Shown here: positions 41,401 to 46,349 of the stretch, piece after piece
Layout of the letters: every line of letters starts with the position of its first letter
How positions within the stretch are numbered: position 1 is the stretch's first letter
Assembly (NCBI RefSeq): GCF_902635505.1
Contig: NC_045430.1
Coordinates: 274,764,681-274,828,680 of the forward strand
Source: Sarcophilus harrisii
Taxonomy: Eukaryota > Chordata > Mammalia > Dasyuromorphia > Dasyuridae
DNA length: 64,000 nt
Direction: 5' to 3'
Notes under the pieces: model-generated
Told to the model about the DNA's origin: nothing
Databases searched by the model: none
The model's input: the letters and a program-made list of their open reading frames with translations, nothing else
Program-made: the position numbers and the translations under genes

Positions 41401-44400
41401 TAGAGATTTTAAGTAATGGACCAGATTTCTTAAGAGTGATTAGCAGAAGTTTCCTCACCCTCTACCTTCAATAGAACATTCTATGGATGTGGATGAAAAA
41501 ATTTTTCTTGGAAATTCTTCAAGTCCCATGGAATTCAAAGCCATTAATGTCTTATTCATTAAGCTCCTCAAAACCATTAATTTTTATTATAGCTTTTTAT
41601 TTACAAGATATATGCATGCGTAATTTTTCAGCATTGACAAGTGCAAAACCTTTTGTTCCAATAAAAACATTAATTTTTAATGTAATAAAACTCTATGGAT
41701 TAAGAAATCCCTTTTCTGTCTCCTGGAAATGGTTGGAATCTAGTACTATTGGTAAAGAAACATTACCTAGAGTTGTATATTCCTTGAAGTTCAGTAATTC
41801 CAAATTCCAAATCCCATCTAAGTGGGGGGGGGGGGTTCCACAAAGTGACAGGGAACTCAAGGCTTCTTCTTGTCCAGTTAACACTCTAACAAAAGTCTCC
41901 TTTACATCTTCAATAAACAGCCATTCAGTTTTTGATGGAAAATAAGATGACGCTCACTCTATTCCACTGCACTTTGAAATATCTCTAATAGTAAATATTC
42001 CCTTATTTTCAGGCATAAATTGGCCTGTGTACCATACATTGCTCCTGGTTATCTTTAGAGAACTCTAGAGGTGATCCTGGTTTCTACCAAGTTGTAGAAG
42101 TAATCTGTGGCAGTACACAGTGATGAACAAATCTAATCTCTTATTTGTAACATGCCATCAGATACTTGAAAACAGCTTCTATATCCTAACCCTGTCTTCC
42201 CCAAGTTCTCTCTTTTCCATACTATGCAAATCTAATTTCTTTAACCAGTTATTATATGGCATGAACTCAAGATCTTTCAAAATGGCATCCAGAACTAAAT
42301 CAGACATTTCCAATGTAGTCTGAAGGGATACAATATAATTGTAAGTAGCTTCTCCATGGTCTCAGACCCATCAAACCAAAAAATGCATTCACTTCCTAGG
42401 CTGCTAGATCACATTGTTAATTCATACTGAGTTTAAGGTTTACTAAAACCTCTAAAACTTTTTCAAAATGTTTATCTAGCCATGATTTCTCCACCTTTAT
42501 CTGTGATTATAAAGTCCATTCTTTTAGCCCAAAACACATGATTTTGTGGGTTTTCTCTATTAAATTTCATCTTCTAAGAATCTAGTAATGGGTTTCATGT
42601 ACTCTAGATTCAGTGCACTTAGATATTAAAATTAGAGGCCAATATATAACACTAGCCTTATCACTGCTTTATCCAATAAACATTAGTGGTTGAATTTAAT
42701 GCATGACCCCCATATTTTTGTTTAAACAAAATAAGCCTTCAATATCCAGATGTCACTTTTACCTGTGCCCAAAATGTGACTGCATCTTCTACATGACTTC
42801 CAACCACATCCTCAACTGAAATCAAAATGACAAAAAAAAAATTAGAACTGATTCAACATTAATTTGCTCTTAAACACGAGAATTTGTATTATCAGTACCT
42901 TTATTATAAGTTACGTCTTCATCCATGTTGACAGCCCCTGAAAAACTAAAATTATTCAATATCTTGAATCATAGGATCATAGATTGAGATCCTAAAAAGA
43001 CACTTCAGTAGTAATCTAGACTAACTCTTTCATTTTACAGATGAAAAATCTCATAGAAGGTAAATGACTTGCCCAAAATTACACAAATAATAAGTAAGAG
43101 GCAGAATTCAAATCTATGACTTCTGAGATGACTGAAATTCTTCCATCTTTACTTCAGGCACTGAATATTTTATTTCTTCTAGAGTCCTATCTAATGTTAT
43201 TTTGGAAAGCTAACATAAACAAAGACTGGTCTCTGCCCTTAAAATCCAGAACACAAAATGTAGTCAACCTTTTTCTGCACTGACAGTTTTACCCCTCTTA
43301 TCAAAGACTTATTTCACAGAATGAGTAGTGCAAATGTTTCCTGCTCCTTTACAAGACAACTAACTTCTATTACTAAAGTTAATTTCATTTTGCTAAATAT
43401 CCACTCAAGTTTATAATATGAAAGCAGAAATACACTAGATTCTAGCTAATTACATTAGCAGATGGATACTTAACATCTTTTTCTTTAAAAAAATGGTGAT
43501 GAAATGGAAAAACCTTGGACTTGATCATCAGAAAGTCTGAACAGGCAAATTTCCAGCTCTGCTACTAGGTGTGGGGAGGGGGTGGATATACACACATACC
43601 TATATACATATAATATGGTGTGAGTGTGTGTGTGTAATAATATATTATATATATATATATATCTCCAAGAAACCCACCTAATCTCTGTAAGCATCAATTT
43701 CCTCACCTCAATTGGAGGATAACAATGTTTCCACTATTTAATTTAAGTGTTGTAAAGAAAATTTTGCAAACTACTATGTAAATTGTAGAGTTATTGAAAC
43801 ATCACCTATCTGACACAGGTGATGAGGTACACAAAGAAATCAGATCCATAAAAATCTTAAATGGCAACTTCAAAAATGCCATAAGGAAAACATAGAAAAA
43901 AAAATTTTTTTAATGGAACTATGGCTTGGGTCTTTATTGTTAAAAAAAACTCTGAAATCACACAATCGCAAAAGGGATCAAATATCCCCAACTTTTCTTT
44001 AAATATAATTGTTTTTCTCACATACTGAAAACAAAGCTAATGCTTGACCAACTATTTCATCAGAAAAAAAAAAACATTCTTATTAGCTTATCCTTGTCAA
44101 ATTAAAATATAATATCAATTATTTTGGACACAAAGGTCTGAGTAATTCTTACAAAGAAGCAAAAAACAAAACAGTTTAAACTAGAAATTCAGAGGCATTC
44201 TCTCATTAAGCGTCTAAAACAATGTCCAAAGAAATGCCCACAAAGCTATAAGCACTCAATGCTATCTAAGGAGAAAGAATTTAACTTAAGTTTAATTTTC
44301 CTCAAACTGAAAAAAAAAGGCTGCAGACTTTGAAACCCTATCCTTTTGACAGGCAGTTAAAAAAATTTTTAGAGGCTTGAAGGCAGTTATTTCATTTTGA

Positions 44401-45438
44401 AATCTCCCCCAGATACCAGTTACTATACTTGTACCCATAGAGCTTGGAAAAAGTTTAAATCTTAAAAAAAAATAAATCAGGAAAAAATGTTATAGGACCT
44501 TGTCCAATTCAACCAATTAGATAATCAAACTAGAGGTGCAAGGATCTTAATATCAAATGCCCGAACAATGCTTAACATTTTTTTTATAACGTATCAATGT
44601 AAGCAGAAAGAACAATGGATCTGAAGTCTAATAAGGAGCACAATTCCTGCCTGCCATCGACTCCTTTGTGCTTCCGTTTCCTCATTAGTATAAATCCAAG
44701 TGTTGAGTGGGAAAGCTTCCTTCTGCAAGAAGCCCTCCTACAAGCGGCATCTGAATGTGATTCCCGCTGCTTCTACAGAGGATTTTGTTATAAAACTACC
44801 GAAAGGTGAAGCGCGGGATGATGGCTGAGAGCTGGGGAGGCCCCCACAGATGGGGAAGCGGAGGCTCGGGGAAGCTGCACTAAGAGCTGAAGGGCCTCAC
44901 TATTGGCTAGTCCGGCCCCTCCCTGTACAGACGGGGAGACCGGAGCTCTGGGAAGCTGGACTGAGATTTGGAGGGACCTCACACCGCTCGTCCACCCCCC
45001 ACCACCACACAAATAGGGAAACTAAGGCTCAGGGAACTCGGACTAGAGACTGGAGGGACCTCACCTCGGGCTATGGGGCCCCCTCCCCAAGCACTGGGGG
45101 CACTGAGGCTCGGGGAAACTGAAGGACTAGCAGGACCTCACTGGTGGTTAGTCCCCTTCCTCCCCTAACAGATGAGGCTTGGGGAAGCTGGAGGAATCTC
45201 GCCAGTGGCCAGTCCACGCCCCCGCCCCCACCCCCGCCGCCGCCCCTTAGGAAACCGAGGCTGGCGAAGCTGGCAGGATCTCCTTAGTGGCAACTTCTCC
45301 CCCTCCCCAAACAGACGGGGAAACTGAGGCTCGGGGAACCTAAGTCGCTGGGGGACCCTCGCTGTACAGACGGGGAAACTGAGGCCAGAGAGGCCCCAAG
45401 TCAGCCTGAAGGCCGGAGGCCTTACCGGAGCAACCCAT
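513..45438 (-). CDS. STK31: STK31, tudor and kinase-like germ-cell protein (21 coding exons, 3' end outside window)
   Basis: Twenty-one exons join in frame to 860 codons that align along their length with human STK31 (about 1019 residues, recalled). Parts in order: short N-terminus 1-35; tudor region about 69-146, with core CWYRCKV near residue 79 and RYIDYGNTEIL near 97; a 116-codon exon with the conserved stretch LGSLIFEKEIKM; coiled-coil-rich middle about 262-700; kinase-like domain from about 700, cut by the window edge. The catalytic loop reads HGSLHHNN (833-840) where active kinases have HRD, and DFG reads DFD (853-855), so catalysis is doubtful; N840 and D853 are kept. Known biology of the family: testis-enriched, linked to germ-cell granule and piRNA-type tudor proteins. 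Introns total over 40 kb and are full of transposons. FAM221A lies upstream on the same strand. Identity is very sure; the N-terminal start is less so. Confidence 0.96.
663..1723. other. A+T-rich intron with (CA)n at 1279-1304
   Basis: Very A-rich intronic DNA with a short CA microsatellite followed by TATATA. Parts between 1380 and 1680 resemble worn L1 3' sequence (small A-rich motifs, glimpses of L1 wording), too decayed to call firmly. Confidence 0.5.
1724..1975 (+). mobile_element. tRNA-headed CORE-SINE, near full length
   Basis: Head GACAGCTAGGTGACTCAGTG with box-B-like GTTCAAATC, a central CORE (CTGGGCAAGTCACTTCA, CATCTGTAAAATGAG), and tail with GAGAAGGAAATGGCCAA and CCCAAATGGGGTAATGAAGA. 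This layout is typical of marsupial MAR1/WSINE-type elements. RNA polymerase III driven by origin. Confidence 0.9.
2485..2571 (-). CDS. STK31: STK31 exon 20
   Basis: 87 bases, 29 codons, beginning SDPLAYLMVPYYPRASLSAV, the hinge region of the kinase-like fold. Acceptor CTTAG, donor AGAA|GTAAGT. Confidence 0.95.
2768..2893 (-). CDS. STK31: STK31 exon 19
   Basis: 126 bases, 42 codons, beginning GYSVDMDTEATVIQRAARYH and ending LMFLFLCK. Kinase N-lobe equivalent. Acceptor CTCTAG, donor TAAG|GTAAAG. Confidence 0.95.
3190..3980 (+). mobile_element. L1 3' fragment (ORF2 end and 3' UTR)
   Basis: Contains the L1 wording around AGTGGTACAACCATTCTGGA and GAGCAAGGAACTGGAAACCA, homologous to the end of mammalian L1. 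Ends with a marsupial-type L1 3' UTR segment near 3890-3960. 5'-truncated and decayed. Confidence 0.8.
4065..4147 (+). mobile_element. MIR 3' fragment
   Basis: TGTTGTGAGAATCAAATGGG followed by GGCACTTAATAAATGCTTG, the usual MIR tail. Confidence 0.75.
4672..4797 (-). CDS. STK31: STK31 exon 18 (start of kinase-like domain)
   Basis: 126 bases, 42 codons, with LERDLLDAEPMKELSSKRPL, the same as human. It ends GQKVLLK, the region where a kinase N-lobe lysine would be expected. Acceptor ACTCAG, donor GAAG|GTCAGT. Confidence 0.96.
5185..5580 (+). mobile_element. L2/CR1-clade LINE 3' fragment
   Basis: Wording typical of L2-like 3' ends: CATGCCTGGAATACTCCTTC, CTCAGCTCAAATGCCACTTC, and a tail with GTTGTTGAATAAATAA. 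Confidence 0.75.
5581..6089. other. Intronic stretch with an unexplained 116-codon open frame
   Basis: A plus-strand frame (5609-5959) stays open for 116 codons. It has no recognised domain, no splice-site support, and a low-complexity Pro/Leu look. Treated as chance. Confidence 0.5.
6090..6170 (-). CDS. STK31: STK31 exon 17
   Basis: 81 bases, 27 codons, with QKWFPELPLLHPEAG (human QKWFPELPLLHPEIG). Acceptor ATTTCAG, donor CATG|GTAAGT. Confidence 0.95.
6800..7160 (+). mobile_element. L1 3' UTR fragment
   Basis: Includes CATCCAGAGAAGGAACACTG, a G-rich GGGAGGGGGTGGAGGGAGGG tract and the end GTCAATAAAAAGTTATAAT plus A-rich tail. Same family as the reversed copy near 60.05 kb. Confidence 0.8.
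7453..7554 (-). CDS. STK31: STK31 exon 16
   Basis: 102 bases, 34 codons, ADDCNEPEIEKIKEEITQLR onward, ending HEQEEY. Acceptor TTATAG, donor ATAT|GTAAGT. Confidence 0.95.
7690..7965 (+). mobile_element. L1 3' UTR fragment, second subfamily
   Basis: GTTTTCTTTCACAACATAAC, then GGAAGAGAGGAAGGGAGAGA, ending AACTGGGGAAATAAAATATT and poly(A). Confidence 0.8.
8155..8328 (+). mobile_element. MIR/CORE-SINE fragment
   Basis: AAGTTCAAACCCAGACTTAG, then GAGGCTGTGAGGATCCAATG and GTAGGCACTAAAGAAATGC. Confidence 0.65.
9080..9211 (-). CDS. STK31: STK31 exon 15
   Basis: 132 bases, 44 codons, containing WLNKSPNVDHLLSIKKTLK, almost identical to human. Acceptor TTCATAG, donor GGAG|GTATGG. Confidence 0.96.
9783..9902 (-). 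CDS. STK31: STK31 exon 14
   Basis: 120 bases, 40 codons, beginning EQGDTDKEIILNTYNEV and ending KYKASIE. Acceptor ATTTAG, donor TGAG|GTGAGT. Confidence 0.95.
10325..10403 (+). mobile_element. WSINE-type SINE 3' end with poly(A)
   Basis: GGCTGTGTGACCCTGGGCAA, CACTTAACCCCAATTGCCTC then A-run. The purine minisatellite starts directly in its tail. Confidence 0.85.
10404..10561. repeat. Purine tandem repeat, 12-bp unit GAAGAGGAGAAA
   Basis: About 13 units, pure A/G on the plus strand. The first and last units are degenerate. Grown from the SINE A-tail. It causes open frames on both strands (Arg/Lys/Glu or Ser/Phe repeats) that are not genes. Confidence 0.95.
10595..10765 (-). mobile_element. MIR/CORE-SINE, reversed
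   Basis: Reads in reverse as the SINE core: TATTTTACAGAAAAGTGG, AATCACACAGCCAGAAAGTG, GGATTTGAATCCAGGTCT. Confidence 0.75.
12108..12224 (-). CDS. STK31: STK31 exon 13
   Basis: 117 bases, 39 codons, FFDLNDEESLSSEEV through CKELEISLV; human has VFDLSVEGSLISEDA through CKELEIALV. Acceptor AACTTAAG is plain, donor CGTT|GTGAGT good. Confidence 0.93.
12480..13260 (+). mobile_element. L1 fragments (3' UTR piece then ORF2-end piece)
   Basis: At 12650-12790, wording as in other marsupial L1 3' ends (CCTTCTTTGCAGAGGTGAGG, GTGTTGGTCAGTTTTGC). At 12890-13250, ORF2-end-like sequence (CACCAATAAGATAAATACAA, GGAAGTGGTTCAACGATTTG). Both decayed; order shows separate insertions. Confidence 0.6.
13525..13675 (-). 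mobile_element. L2/CR1-clade LINE 3' end, reversed
   Basis: GTGCCAGGCACTATCCTAAA, GGGGATACAAAGGAAGACAA, CAAGGAGCTCACATTCTAAG: reverse of an L2-type 3' end. Confidence 0.75.
13785..14375 (+). mobile_element. L2/CR1-clade LINE, part 1
   Basis: GGTCTCCCTGCCTTAAATCC, ACACAGATCTGACCATGGGA, and AACATCTTGAACTGGATGAA. Two L2-type segments are out of normal order, so more than one insertion may be present. Interrupted by an L1 3' end. Confidence 0.65.
14380..14945 (+). mobile_element. L1 3' UTR inserted within L2-type sequence
   Basis: GATGCCCATCACCTGGGGAA, TACAAAGTGAAGTGAGCAGA, then a long A-rich tail. L2-type sequence lies on both sides. Confidence 0.85.
14955..15420 (+). mobile_element. L2/CR1-clade LINE, part 2 (3' end)
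   Basis: ACATTCCCATTAGACTAAGA, then AAGTGCTTAATAAATGCTTA. The usual L2-like terminal sequence. Confidence 0.75.
16797..16976 (-). CDS. STK31: STK31 exon 12
   Basis: 180 bases, 60 codons, beginning ELSASLEAVYGQ and ending WFSSTIK. Acceptor TTTTTAAG, donor AAAG|GTAGAG. Confidence 0.95.
17044..17229. mobile_element. Non-autonomous hAT DNA transposon with 8-bp target duplication
   Basis: A 186-bp element with ends CAAGAATTCTTAACCTC and, inverted, CAGAAGTTCCTTATC, flanked on both sides by the same octamer CTATAAAT (17036-17043 and 17230-17237). Interior GGGGTCCATGACCC resembles mammalian hAT-Charlie MITEs of the MER58 type. No transposase. Confidence 0.85.
18120..18295 (+). mobile_element. L1 3' UTR scrap
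   Basis: T-rich stretch with TTAATATGGAAATATGTTTT and GTATGACATTATATGAATTA, matching the second L1 3' subfamily. Confidence 0.6.
18370..18515 (-). mobile_element. MIR, reversed
   Basis: ATTACCTTATTTGAGCCTCA, then CCCATTTCACAAATGAGG: the reverse of a MIR 3' half. A separate MIR-like plus-strand tail is at 18845-18905. Confidence 0.65.
18960..19257 (-). mobile_element. L1 fragment, reversed
   Basis: TTCCAGAATGGCTGGACCAG and TTCACAACTCCACCAAGAAT are the reverse of the L1 segment near the ORF2 end. Confidence 0.8.
19258..19735 (+). mobile_element. Solo LTR of an endogenous retrovirus (fossil, ERV1-like guess)
   Basis: About 480 bases opening with TG and closing near CCACACA, with AATAAA about 70 bases before the end and a T/C-rich stretch after it, as in LTRs. 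No internal retroviral sequence is attached. Old and worn. The family is not recognised. Confidence 0.5.
19938..20060 (-). CDS. STK31: STK31 exon 11
   Basis: 123 bases, 41 codons, beginning NEGDILIAKRNEV and ending NKRLKTLQ. Same length as the human segment. Acceptor CCACAG, donor TGCAG|GTTAGA. Confidence 0.95.
20755..21715 (-). mobile_element. L1 3' region, reversed, ~1 kb
   Basis: Reverse of an L1 end: AATTGATGGGCATCCCCTCA, CTCCAGAATGTTTGGATCAG, CACATCCCCTTCAAACATTT. The 3' end lies at the low-coordinate side, so this copy is in the sense of STK31. Confidence 0.85.
21716..22190 (+). mobile_element. L1 3' UTR, third subfamily, abutting the reversed L1
   Basis: GAGAGGACTGTGGGAACTGA, TTTTTGTTGTTGTTTGCTTG, GGAACACAAGGTTTTGCAAG, ending TGAAAATAAAAAGCTTAAAT and A-run. 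Same family at 27.86, 50.1 and 58.95 kb. Confidence 0.9.
22191..22935. other. Unassigned intronic segment of higher G+C
   Basis: No repeat family or gene is recognised. Between about 22280 and 22720 it is less A+T-rich than its surroundings, with frames of 60-72 codons in both directions that match nothing I know. It could be an old LTR or processed-pseudogene remnant. Confidence 0.4.
22937..23078 (+). mobile_element. WSINE-type SINE, full length
   Basis: GGGCAGCTAGGTGACGCAGT, box B AAGTTCAAATTTG, CACTTAACCCCAATTGCC and poly(A). Little diverged, so relatively young. Confidence 0.9.
23079..25722. other. STK31 intron, mostly unique sequence
   Basis: Only one decayed reversed MIR (about 24880-24960) is recognised. 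The rest shows no gene or repeat I can support. Short frames near 25010-25480 look like chance. Confidence 0.5.
25723..25882 (-). CDS. STK31: STK31 exon 10
   Basis: 160 bases encoding ANINVRCGDDLSDAVKVV through IWEEYNLAQEKIQICQNV; human has DISVRFGKDLSDAIQVL. Acceptor CTCAACAG, donor ATGTG|GTAAAG. Confidence 0.95.
26130..26620 (+). mobile_element. Possible solo LTR (fossil)
   Basis: A TATA-like ATTATAAAAAGGGG (about 26435), then GAAATAAACAG about 20 bases on, then a C/T-rich stretch: the promoter plus poly(A) arrangement of an LTR. Ends are not defined and no internal region is seen. Confidence 0.4.
27489..27604 (-). CDS. STK31: STK31 exon 9
   Basis: 116 bases beginning RAKVTSMELTKHLENTL, continuing the coiled coil. 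Acceptor TTTTCAG, donor TCAG|GTAGGT, phase 2 out. Confidence 0.94.
27855..28232 (+). mobile_element. L1 3' UTR, third subfamily
   Basis: AAGAGAGGATTGTGGAAACT, TTTTTGTTGTGATTTGCTTG, ending CAAAATAAAAATCTTCAATT and poly(A). Confidence 0.88.
28685..29610 (+). mobile_element. Cluster of L1 3' end fragments
   Basis: A terminal piece ends at about 28775 (AAATAAAAAGCTATTC). A second L1 piece follows, with GATAGCAAAGAACTGGAAAC, AAATGAGTTGAATCAAGAGA and CATCCAGAGAAAGAACTCAC, and carries a (CA)n microsatellite at 29367-29402. A third tail ends near 29605. Confidence 0.75.
30031..30205 (-). CDS. STK31: STK31 exon 8 (coiled coil)
   Basis: 175 bases ending LELKVEQTSLELQ. Dense in Glu, Lys and Leu with a heptad look, so probably coiled coil. 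Acceptor TTAACAG, donor CTACAG|GTGCGA (weaker than consensus). Confidence 0.95.
31229..31575 (-). CDS. STK31: STK31 exon 7
   Basis: 347 bases beginning GRSFLGSLIFEKEIKM and ending VTFPK, whose last codon is split by the donor CCAAA|GTAAGT. Acceptor TTTCCTAG. The largest coding exon here; it includes LKSPIPLWGHR, identical to human. Confidence 0.96.
31690..31800 (-). mobile_element. MIR/CORE-SINE, reversed
   Basis: TTCATTTTACACATGGACAA, GGATTCAAACTCAGGTTCTT. Confidence 0.65.
31805..31998 (-). mobile_element. CORE-SINE, reversed, next to a plus-strand SINE tail
   Basis: 31805-31848 is a plus-oriented SINE tail (GAGTTGGACACAACTAAACA). 31850-31998 is a reversed SINE that ends at its head (GGGCACTAGTTGCCCC). 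Two insertions side by side. Confidence 0.65.
32092..32174. repeat. (TA)n and (TAA)n microsatellites
   Basis: TATATA run at 32092-32121 and about ten TAA units at 32145-32174. Confidence 0.9.
32175..35643. other. STK31 intron, mostly unrecognised
   Basis: A reversed MIR fragment at about 32825-32930 and an AT run near 34786-34815 are seen. Nothing else of more than chance quality is recognised. Confidence 0.5.
35644..35802 (-). CDS. STK31: STK31 exon 6 (tudor, second half)
   Basis: 159 bases, 53 codons, beginning CLVRYIDYGNTEILNRSE and ending VTQFDQ. Acceptor CTCATAG. The donor is GACCAG|GCAAGT, the classic strong form of a GC-AG intron. The aromatic and Asp residues of YIDYGNTE, which in tudor folds contribute to methyl-arginine binding, are kept. 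Confidence 0.95.
36270..36960 (-). mobile_element. L2/CR1-clade LINE, reversed
   Basis: CCTGCCCTCAAGATGCTCAA and a long following stretch of G/A-rich L2 3' wording (GGGAAAGAGGAGAAAGATTT). Decayed. Confidence 0.6.
37040..37350 (-). mobile_element. CORE-SINE reversed, followed by reversed MIR piece
   Basis: CCCCATTTGGGGTTTCTTGG, CATTTCCTTCTCCAACTC, CAAGGTCCCATAGCTAGGAA. From 37245, GTGCTTTACATATATTAACT is MIR-like. Confidence 0.8.
38693..38767 (-). CDS. STK31: STK31 exon 5 (tudor, first half)
   Basis: 75 bases, 25 codons, beginning IYAGLFSEDKCWYRCKV. Acceptor CTTGCAG. The only donor that matches the human exon end and keeps phase 0 is GAAAAG|GCAGGA, a non-standard GC donor. Reading on past it gives sequence without likeness to human STK31. 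Confidence 0.92.
38820..40030. other. STK31 intron, nothing recognised
   Basis: Unique-looking intronic sequence between exons 4 and 5. No repeat or gene signal beyond chance frames. Confidence 0.5.
40035..40335 (-). mobile_element. L2/CR1-clade LINE, reversed
   Basis: AAGCCTTAAAAACTAAACTG, CAGGAAGGATCCCAGGAAGG, GGGAGGCTATTAGAACAGTC match the reversed L2-type 3' region. Confidence 0.65.
40834..40932 (-). CDS. STK31: STK31 exon 4
   Basis: 99 bases, 33 codons, beginning SINRNRDIVKIGC and ending PDLNK. Acceptor CATAG, donor CAAG|GTAAGG. It leads directly into the tudor domain. Confidence 0.95.
41570..41650 (-). mobile_element. L1 3' terminus, reversed
   Basis: ATTATAGCTTTTTATTTACA, then ATGCATGCGTAATTTTTCAG: reverse of the L1 end seen at 7.1 kb. 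A poly(G) run of about 12 sits further on at 41824. Confidence 0.7.
42050..42720. mobile_element. CR1/L3-like LINE fragment
   Basis: Wording such as CTTTATCTGTGATTATAAAG and CCAGAACTAAATCAGACATT resembles CR1-clade 3' sequence in amniotes. Old and decayed; orientation not assigned. Confidence 0.45.
42763..42815 (-). CDS. STK31: STK31 exon 3
   Basis: 53 bases encoding VEDVVGSHVEDAVTFWAQ, nearly identical to human. Acceptor TTTCAG, donor CACAG|GTAAAA. Confidence 0.95.
42899..42937 (-). CDS. STK31: STK31 exon 2
   Basis: 39 bases, acceptor TTTTTCAG and donor AAAG|GTACTG. It encodes GAVNMDEDVTYNK, matching human IVQMDEDTHYDK. The internal ATG at 42926-42924 has an excellent start context (AACATGG) and is a possible alternative start. 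Confidence 0.9.
42965..43140 (-). mobile_element. MIR/CORE-SINE, reversed
   Basis: TTTCATTTTACAGATGAAAA, ACTTGCCCAAAATTACACAA. Lies only about 30 bases from STK31 exon 2. Confidence 0.75.
43500..43790 (+). mobile_element. MIR split by a TG/TA microsatellite
   Basis: 5' part at 43500-43570 (TTCCAGCTCTGCTACTAGGT) and 3' part at 43670-43790 (CATCAATTTCCTCACCTCAA), separated by (TG)n and (TA)n at about 43615-43662. Confidence 0.6.
43791..44845. other. STK31 intron 1, A+T-rich part
   Basis: A MIR-like piece lies at about 44600-44700 (CTTCCGTTTCCTCATTAGTA). Otherwise nothing is recognised up to the tandem array. Confidence 0.5.
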
Positions 45439-45480
45439 CCCCCGCTCCCTGAACCAAGGGGGAGACTGAGGCCGGGGGAG
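44846..45480. repeat. Degenerate ~81-bp tandem array, SINE-like core motif, at STK31 exon 1
   Basis: About nine units, each opening with a form of ACAGACGGGGAAACTGAGGC and followed by GGAACTGGACTAG-like and GGACCTCACTNGTGGCTAGTCC-like stretches. Unit starts: 44846, 44927, 45009, 45090, 45168, 45248, 45311, 45366, 45452. The first six are spaced 78-82 bases; later spacings are 63, 55 and 86. The opening motif matches the antisense core of MIR/CORE-SINEs (ACAGATGAGGAAACTGAGGC), suggesting amplification of a SINE-derived piece. STK31 coding exon 1 and its donor lie inside the array. Confidence 0.8.
45426..45438 (-). CDS. STK31: STK31 coding exon 1 (start codon, MGCS)
   Basis: An ATG at 45438-45436 with G at -3 and G at +4 opens MGCS plus one base, ending at a strong donor CCG|GTAAGG. 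The phase (1) matches exon 2, giving MGCSGAVNMDED; human reads SGIVQMDED at the same place. An in-frame TGA lies about 55 bases upstream, so this is the only usable Met in the exon. The 5' UTR extends to an unknown point in the CpG island. The alternative is initiation at the exon 2 ATG (MDED), as in a shorter human isoform. Confidence 0.6.
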
Positions 45481-45481
45481 G

Positions 45482-45489
45482 CCACGTCA
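45482..45489 (-). promoter_or_regulatory. CRE-like site TGACGTGG
   Basis: Minus-strand TGACGTGG about 45 bases upstream of the predicted STK31 ATG. It resembles the cAMP response element half-palindrome bound by CREB/CREM factors, which drive many spermatid genes. Functional use is inference. Confidence 0.35.
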
Positions 45490-46349
45490 CAGAGGCGGGC
45501 CGGGGCTAGCAGGGCCCGCGGAGAACCGCCGGCCCCCCGCCCCCCACCCCCACGGGACACGCGAGGACGCCGAGGCCGGGGAGGGCCCGAGGAGCCTGGC
45601 ACCCGCCGGGCCACGAACCTCTGGGCCCTTAGCTGGGCTGGTCCTTGCTCAGCAGAGCCAGGGTCCATCATCGGCCTCTCCAGGGTGGCCGCGGCCAAGT
45701 GCCGGCTCCTCACCCGCGCCCTCCCGCCCTCACTCCCGCGGCCGCGGACACGACACCACAGGCGGCCCCCTCCCCCAGCTCCCGCCGTCCCAGTCGCCTG
45801 CCCGCTCTTAGGCGGCTCGCGCTGCGCTCGCGCCCGCCCACGTGACCGCGCCCCGCCCCCGCCCCTCGCACCTCGCGCGCGGCCAGCACAGCCAGTTTTC
45901 CAGGCGGCGCCCTCTGCGCCTGCGCGCGGCAGTCCGGCCGTCGGGGGCCGAGAGCGGGAAGGGCACGTGGCGCGGCGCCCGCCCCGCCCTGCGCGAGGCG
46001 GCTTCGGGTGTCCCCGCGGGCCGGGCGGGGCGGCACGCGGGGGCGGGAAGAAGGGCTTTCATCGCTGCATGGTCCCGGAGGAGAGCGGGCTCTTGGGCTG
46101 AGCGTGCGCCAGGACGCGTGAGGGGGGTGGAGGGGCCTGCAGCCCCGCCCGGCGCCGCGGGGCTCGCTTTCCTCGGGGAGAGCCGAGAAGCGCGCCCCTC
46201 CCTGCGCGGGGGGGAGAGCAGAGTGATAACCCACCTCCCCAGCCCCTCCCGGCCGTGCAGCACCCCCGCCTGCACATACCCGAGATAAAATAGGAGGGGC
46301 TAGCGCCTCTCCCACGCACATCCCGCACGGGGGTGGGCGGGAGGCGGGC

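Noticed and set aside
41487-41945. 152-codon plus-strand frame
   Set aside because: Overlaps a reversed L1 3' end and matches no known protein. A chance frame in repeat-derived DNA.
45165-45713. Minus-strand 182-codon frame over STK31 exon 1, as an alternative N-terminus
   Set aside because: It is in a different frame from MGCS at the exon 1 donor, so splicing there would not reach the MDED frame. No likeness to STK31.
45714-45840. Candidate STK31 exon 1 ending at donor CGG|GTGAGG near 45714
   Set aside because: The donor is good but the phase would leave only a 5' UTR exon. The 45426 donor matches phase and residues. It may still be an alternative non-coding first exon.
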